Assembly: GCA_947626725.1 (NCBI GenBank)
Contig: CANQTI010000092.1
Span: forward strand, 1-7,682
Direction of reading: 5' to 3'
Origin: an uncultured Eisenbergiella sp.
Lineage (GTDB): Bacteria; Bacillota; Clostridia; Lachnospirales; Lachnospiraceae
Length of the DNA stretch: 7,682 bases
Shown: in pieces, positions 5,007 to 7,682 of the stretch
Position numbering within the stretch: the first letter of the stretch is position 1
How the letters are laid out: each line of letters begins with the position of its first letter
Position numbers and translations under genes: made by a program
The notes under the pieces: model-generated
What the model was told of the DNA's origin: nothing
What the model saw: the letters and a program-made list of their open reading frames with translations, nothing else
The model's database searches: none

Positions 5007-6296
5007 TCATTTATAGTAATCAAAGGACAGTCCATACATCCGGACCGTATCGCCTTCCTGAATCCCCAAGGCTTCCAGCTCCTCCAGAATTCCGGTACTT
5101 TTCAGGAAATTTTGAAAAAAGGCAAAGCCTTTTTCCGACTCAAGATTGGTATATCCCAGCATTTTTTCGATGCGAGGGCCTTCTACCACATATTCATTTT
5201 CTGCTTCGTCATAATGGACCGTATAGGGCTCATCTGAAAAAGCCAGTGCCGTTTCCGGAAAATATTCCTGTGCGAAGACCACCGGCTGATCGTCCATTTC
5301 ATCCAACATGGCCGCCACCCGATACAGCAGCTCTTTTACCCCCTGTCCGCTCACCGCGGAAATGGGGAATACCGGAACGCCAAGAGGCTCAAATTCTGCC
5401 CGAATTCGTTCCACCGCCGAATCTTCGCCTTCCGGAATCACGTCTATCTTGTTTGCCGCGATAATCTGCGGCTTCTGGGAGAGATCCACTTGATAATTTT
5501 TCAGCTCCTGATTGATGGCGCGAATGTCTTCCAGAGGATCACGTCCTTCGCTTCCGGCGGCGTCCACCACATGAATGAGCACTTTCGTCCGTTCGATATG
5601 GCGTAAGAATTCGTGTCCAAGACCGATTCCTTCCGACGCTCCCTCGATCAGGCCGGGAATATCCGCCATGACGAAGCCCTTGGAATCCGTAAGATCTACC
5701 ACACCCAGGCTGGGATTTAAGGTGGTAAAATGATAGTTGGCGATTTTCGGCCGTGCGTTGGAAACCCTTGCCAGCAGCGTGGATTTTCCCACGTTCGGAA
5801 AACCGACCAGACCAACATCCGCGATCACCTTCAGTTCCAGAAGAAGTTCCAGTTCTCTGGCAGGCTGCCCCGGCTGTGCGTATTTGGGTGCCTGCATGGT
5901 GCTGGTGGCGTAGTGCTGATTGCCGTTGCCGCCCCGCCCTCCCTTTAAAAGAATGATCCGCCGGTTTTCACCCGACATGTCCGCGATGACTTTTCCCGTA
6001 TTATATTCCCGAATCACCGTGCCTTCCGGTACATGGAGCACAATATCTTCGCCGTCTTTTCCGCGGCAGTTGCGTTTATCCCCTTCCTGTCCGTCTCCCG
6101 CTCTGTATTTTCTCACATGCCGGAAATCCGTCAGCGTATTCAGCCCTTCATCCACGGCGAAAATGACATCGCCGCCCCGGCCGCCGTCGCCGCCGTCCGG
6201 CCCGCCTGCAGGAACGAATTTTTCCCGCCGGAAAGAGACATGCCCGTCGCCGCCCTTGCCGCTCCTGACATAAATTCTGGCTCTGTCTGCAAACAT
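5007..6296 (-). CDS. obg: GTPase Obg (ObgE/CgtA)
   Basis: Obg is an essential GTPase that binds the 50S subunit and links ribosome assembly with growth and stress state. The 429-residue protein has all three domains: the glycine-rich Obg fold (about 1-158), the G domain (about 159-330) and the C-terminal OCT domain (about 350-429) found mainly in Gram-positives. G motifs are G1 GFPNVGKS (165-172), G2 TT (191-192), G3 DIPG (212-215), G4 NKID (282-285) and G5 SAVS (313-316). ATG at 6296 has a modest GGGG ribosome binding site. The gene follows rpmA across a hairpin with a short T-run, so readthrough probably sets its level. There is no spo0B between rpmA and obg, unlike Bacillus. Confidence 0.98.
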   Translation of the reverse strand: MFADRARIYVRSGKGGDGHVSFRREKFVPAGGPDGGDGGRGGDVIFAVDEGLNTLTDFRHVRKYRAGDGQEGDKRNCRGKDGEDIVLHVPEGTVIREYNTGKVIADMSGENRRIILLKGGRGGNGNQHYATSTMQAPKYAQPGQPARELELLLELKVIADVGLVGFPNVGKSTLLARVSNARPKIANYHFTTLNPSLGVVDLTDSKGFVMADIPGLIEGASEGIGLGHEFLRHIERTKVLIHVVDAAGSEGRDPLEDIRAINQELKNYQVDLSQKPQIIAANKIDVIPEGEDSAVERIRAEFEPLGVPVFPISAVSGQGVKELLYRVAAMLDEMDDQPVVFAQEYFPETALAFSDEPYTVHYDEAENEYVVEGPRIEKMLGYTNLESEKGFAFFQNFLKSTGILEELEALGIQEGDTVRMYGLSFDYYK

Positions 6297-6332
6297 AAAA
6301 ACCCCATTTCTGCTGTCCGAAATGAATTGAAA

Positions 6333-6357
6333 AGCCCCAAACGCGCTGTCTGGGGCT
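6333..6357 (-). terminator. Hairpin between rpmA and obg, terminator or attenuator
   Basis: On the minus strand AGCCCCA and TGGGGCT form a 7-bp stem with an 11-nt loop, followed by TTTTC. It starts 6 bp after the rpmA stop and 36 bp before the obg start. The short T-run suggests partial termination, giving more ribosomal protein mRNA than obg mRNA. No separate obg promoter is obvious. Confidence 0.7.
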
Positions 6358-6363
6358 CTCAGA

Positions 6364-6648
6364 TTACTTCTCTACCGGATATACGGAAGCCTGCTTCCTG
6401 TCTCTGCCTTTTCTTTCAAATCTGAGCACGCCGTCCACCTTGGCAAACAGGGTATCGTCTCCGCCGATACCGACATTGATGCCGGGATGGATCCTCGTGC
6501 CGCGCTGTCTGTAAAGGATATTGCCGGCTTTTACAAACTGTCCGTCCGCCCGCTTCGCCCCAAGCCGTTTGGATTCAGAATCTCTGCCGTTTTTGGTAGA
6601 GCCGACTCCCTTCTTGTGGGCGAAAAACTGAAGATTCAGTTTTAACAT
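6364..6648 (-). CDS. rpmA: 50S ribosomal protein L27 (bL27) with cleavable extension
   Basis: L27 lies near the peptidyl transferase centre, its N-terminus reaching towards the P-site tRNA. The 94-residue sequence has the core AHKKGVGSTKNGRDSESKR (residues 10-28) and GNILYRQRGTRIHPG. Its first nine residues, MLKLNLQFF, are the Firmicutes extension that the Prp protease removes, exposing A10. The gene directly upstream encodes Prp. The ATG at 6648 is 3 nt after the prp stop, and its Shine-Dalgarno AGGAGGTG lies inside the last prp codons. Length and sequence are typical. Confidence 0.98.
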   Translation of the reverse strand: MLKLNLQFFAHKKGVGSTKNGRDSESKRLGAKRADGQFVKAGNILYRQRGTRIHPGINVGIGGDDTLFAKVDGVLRFERKGRDRKQASVYPVEK

Positions 6649-6651
6649 GGT

Positions 6652-6978
6652 CTACACCTCCTCAAATTTCAGTTTCAGGTATTTTCTGCCGTACGTATTC
6701 TGAATACTGTTCAGGCCGAGAAGCATGGTGTCCAACAACAGGATCGTCTTCTCATTCACGGGGCGGGTGAAAACAACGTCAATGATGCCCTCAGCCTCGT
6801 TCGTCACAACTTCCATCTGCGCGTCAGCCAGAGACTCCATCGCGTTGATGGTATTGATGACCAGTACCGAAATGGCACTGCACACGATATCCCGGCCCGC
6901 CTTTGCAAAGCCCGCATGTCCGGAAAACGTGAATCCTGTATACCTGCCTGCCGTCTTTTTTACCAGAACCGTCGTCAT
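6652..6978 (-). CDS. prp: Prp, ribosomal-processing cysteine protease for L27
   Basis: Prp (YsxB family) cleaves the N-terminal extension of L27. With a start at 6978 the protein has 108 residues, close to family length. The catalytic pair is H21 in FSGHAGFAKAG and C33 in RDIVCSAISVL, matching the known His/Cys dyad. ATG at 6978 (MTTVLVKK) places the dyad where homologues have it. An ATG at 6999 would add seven residues and overlap the rplU stop as TGATG, which would suit coupled translation; neither start has a clear Shine-Dalgarno, so the start is unsure. Its location between rplU and rpmA is the conserved one. Confidence 0.93.
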   Translation of the reverse strand: MTTVLVKKTAGRYTGFTFSGHAGFAKAGRDIVCSAISVLVINTINAMESLADAQMEVVTNEAEGIIDVVFTRPVNEKTILLLDTMLLGLNSIQNTYGRKYLKLKFEEV

Positions 6979-6998
6979 ATTACATACCGGAAACAACA

Positions 6999-7304
6999 TC
7001 AGCCGTTGATCTTTTCAATCTTCACCTGCGTGTATGTCTGTCTATGACCTGTCTTCTTGTGGTAACCGGTCTTTCTCTTATACTTATAAACGATTACCTT
7101 CTTGCCTTTGGTCTCGCCGACGACCGTTGCGGTAACGGTCGCGTTCGCCACATCGGCGCCGACCTTCAGGCCTTCATCGCTGATCGCGATTACCTGGTCA
7201 AACGTCACAGTCTCACCGGCCGCCGCGCCGAGCTTCTCAACCTTGAGAACGTCACCTTCGGTTACCTTGTACTGTTTCCCGCCTGTCGCAATGATTGCAT
7301 ACAT
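6999..7304 (-). CDS. rplU: 50S ribosomal protein L21 (bL21)
   Basis: L21 binds 23S rRNA. The 101-residue protein starts MYAIIATGGKQYKV, as the family does, and carries the C-terminal signature KYKRKTGYHKKTGHRQTYTQ (residues about 74-93). ATG at 7304 follows the ribosome binding site AGGAGG (7313-7318); an in-frame GTG at 7313 overlaps that site and is rejected as a start. It is the first gene of the cluster rplU-prp-rpmA-obg and has its own promoter and structured leader. Confidence 0.97.
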   Translation of the reverse strand: MYAIIATGGKQYKVTEGDVLKVEKLGAAAGETVTFDQVIAISDEGLKVGADVANATVTATVVGETKGKKVIVYKYKRKTGYHKKTGHRQTYTQVKIEKING

Positions 7305-7424
7305 TTCAGACACCTCCTGTCTCCATCAGTAAAACTGAGGTTACTCGCTAACTGTGGTGGCACCGCACCGCTGAAGAAAAGACTTCGAAAGATGGGCGCA
7401 CTTATACCTCGTTATGCGGCATAC
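7305..7424 (-). ncRNA. Structured leader of rplU, probable L21 leader
   Basis: From the predicted transcription start to the rplU start, about 120 nt are untranslated. On the minus strand it can form CAGT/ACTG and GTTA/TAAC hairpins and a GGTG/CACC stem, and it contains GCGGTGCGGTGCCACC. The last element is AGACA-GGAGG-TGTCT (7308-7322), a 5-bp stem with the Shine-Dalgarno as its loop. Firmicutes are known to carry an autoregulatory L21 leader at this place, so this is likely an instance. I identify it by position and foldability, not by a covariance match. Confidence 0.55.
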
Positions 7425-7430
7425 GAATGT

Positions 7431-7460
7431 ATTTTACCATCGCTGTTCCTGGTTTGTCAA
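7431..7460 (-). promoter_or_regulatory. Promoter of the rplU-prp-rpmA-obg cluster
   Basis: On the minus strand, TTGACA (7455-7460), an 18-bp spacer and TAAAAT (7431-7436). The -35 is the exact consensus and the -10 is one base off. Transcription would begin near 7424. Confidence 0.75.
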
Positions 7461-7515
7461 CGAAAATTTCAGGTATTTGTTCATTTTGGATTTCAAAAAT
7501 CTGATAAATGTTTTC

Positions 7516-7544
7516 TTGTCTGCTGACGGATATGGTGCTATACT
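7516..7544 (+). promoter_or_regulatory. Promoter of the plus-strand membrane protein gene
   Basis: TTGTCT (7516-7521), 17 bp, then TATACT (7539-7544) preceded by TGC, an extended -10. Transcription would start near 7551, at a small hairpin (CGCAG/CTGCG, 7550-7565) in the leader. Confidence 0.65.
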
Positions 7545-7593
7545 GAGAACGCAGTTTGTTCTGCGAAAATTCTTATGAGAAAGGAATCACAAC

Positions 7594-7682
7594 ATGAGTA
7601 CAATTCTAACTGACTTACTCGCAGTCATCGGAGTCGTTTTAAACGGTCTCCCCCAGGGGCTTTTGGCCCTGACCTTCGGCTT
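7594..7682 (+). CDS. Membrane protein, N-terminal fragment (runs off right edge)
   Basis: ATG at 7594 follows AAAGGAA at about 8 nt and a well-placed promoter. Only 29 complete codons are visible: STILTDLLAVIGVVLNGL followed by PQGLLALTFG. This is a short polar start and then a hydrophobic stretch with Gly and Pro, typical of the first membrane helix of a polytopic transporter. It reminds me of NCS2-like permeases, but 29 residues cannot settle a family. It is divergent from rplU and probably unrelated to the ribosomal cluster. Confidence 0.6.
   Translation, partial: MSTILTDLLAVIGVVLNGLPQGLLALTFG

Noticed and set aside
4997..5464. Plus-strand frame of 155 codons opposite obg
   Set aside because: It is proline- and arginine-rich shadow translation of the obg antisense strand without a ribosome binding site.
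7547..7561. GAAC...GTTC in the leader of the right-hand gene as a LexA box
   Set aside because: The spacing is seven bases rather than four; the sequence is better explained by the small CGCAG/CTGCG hairpin.

Overview
The window reads as a stretch of chromosome from a low-to-mid-GC Gram-positive anaerobe of the Clostridia, most likely Lachnospiraceae-like. Supporting signs are a Firmicutes-type L27 with a cleavable N-terminal extension, the order rplU-prp-rpmA-obg without an intervening spo0B, Bacillus/Clostridium-type LexA boxes (CGAAC-N4-GTTCG), strong AGGAGG ribosome binding sites, and a VanR-like response regulator with a membrane sensor gene behind it. Assignments rest on reading the proteins and motifs by eye; no database search was run.

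Layout from left to right. (1) Positions 1-1351, minus strand: an OmpR/PhoB-family response regulator followed by an overlapping gene that starts on GTG or TTG, has one membrane anchor and an extracellular domain, and runs off the left edge; it is most likely the partner histidine kinase. Their promoter (about 1495-1523) is a near-consensus sigma-A promoter whose -10 box lies inside a perfect 12-bp inverted repeat. A second, imperfect copy sits 75 bp downstream. (2) Positions 1563-2834: an SOS divergon. On the minus strand is a small membrane-anchored LysM protein in the position and with the build of the SOS division inhibitor YneA. On the plus strand is lexA. The 200 bp between them hold five LexA-box-like sites, and the yneA-like promoter is a perfect TTGACA-17-TATAAT with a LexA box filling its spacer. 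(3) Positions 2853-2898: a very strong 18-bp hairpin terminates lexA and the convergent housekeeping cluster. (4) Positions 2998-7455, minus strand: a ribosome and growth cluster read as rplU, prp, rpmA, (terminator/attenuator), obg, (repeat-rich spacer), yhbY, nadD, yqeK, rsfS. The genes are tightly packed, several with overlaps of a few bases. A structured leader that places the rplU Shine-Dalgarno in a hairpin loop precedes it. (5) Positions 7516-7682, plus strand: a promoter and the first 29 codons of a divergent membrane protein.

How they fit together: rplU and rpmA encode 50S proteins L21 and L27, Prp trims the L27 extension, and Obg, YhbY and RsfS act in 50S assembly or in silencing of 50S subunits. 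NadD and YqeK handle NAD precursor synthesis and diadenosine tetraphosphate breakdown. LexA and the LysM protein form a DNA-damage switch that would stop division while repair proceeds. Most genes are conserved core functions. The less ordinary content is regulatory: the crowded LexA operator region, the twin palindromes before the two-component system, and the CGCATAGCGATT repeat cluster before yhbY.
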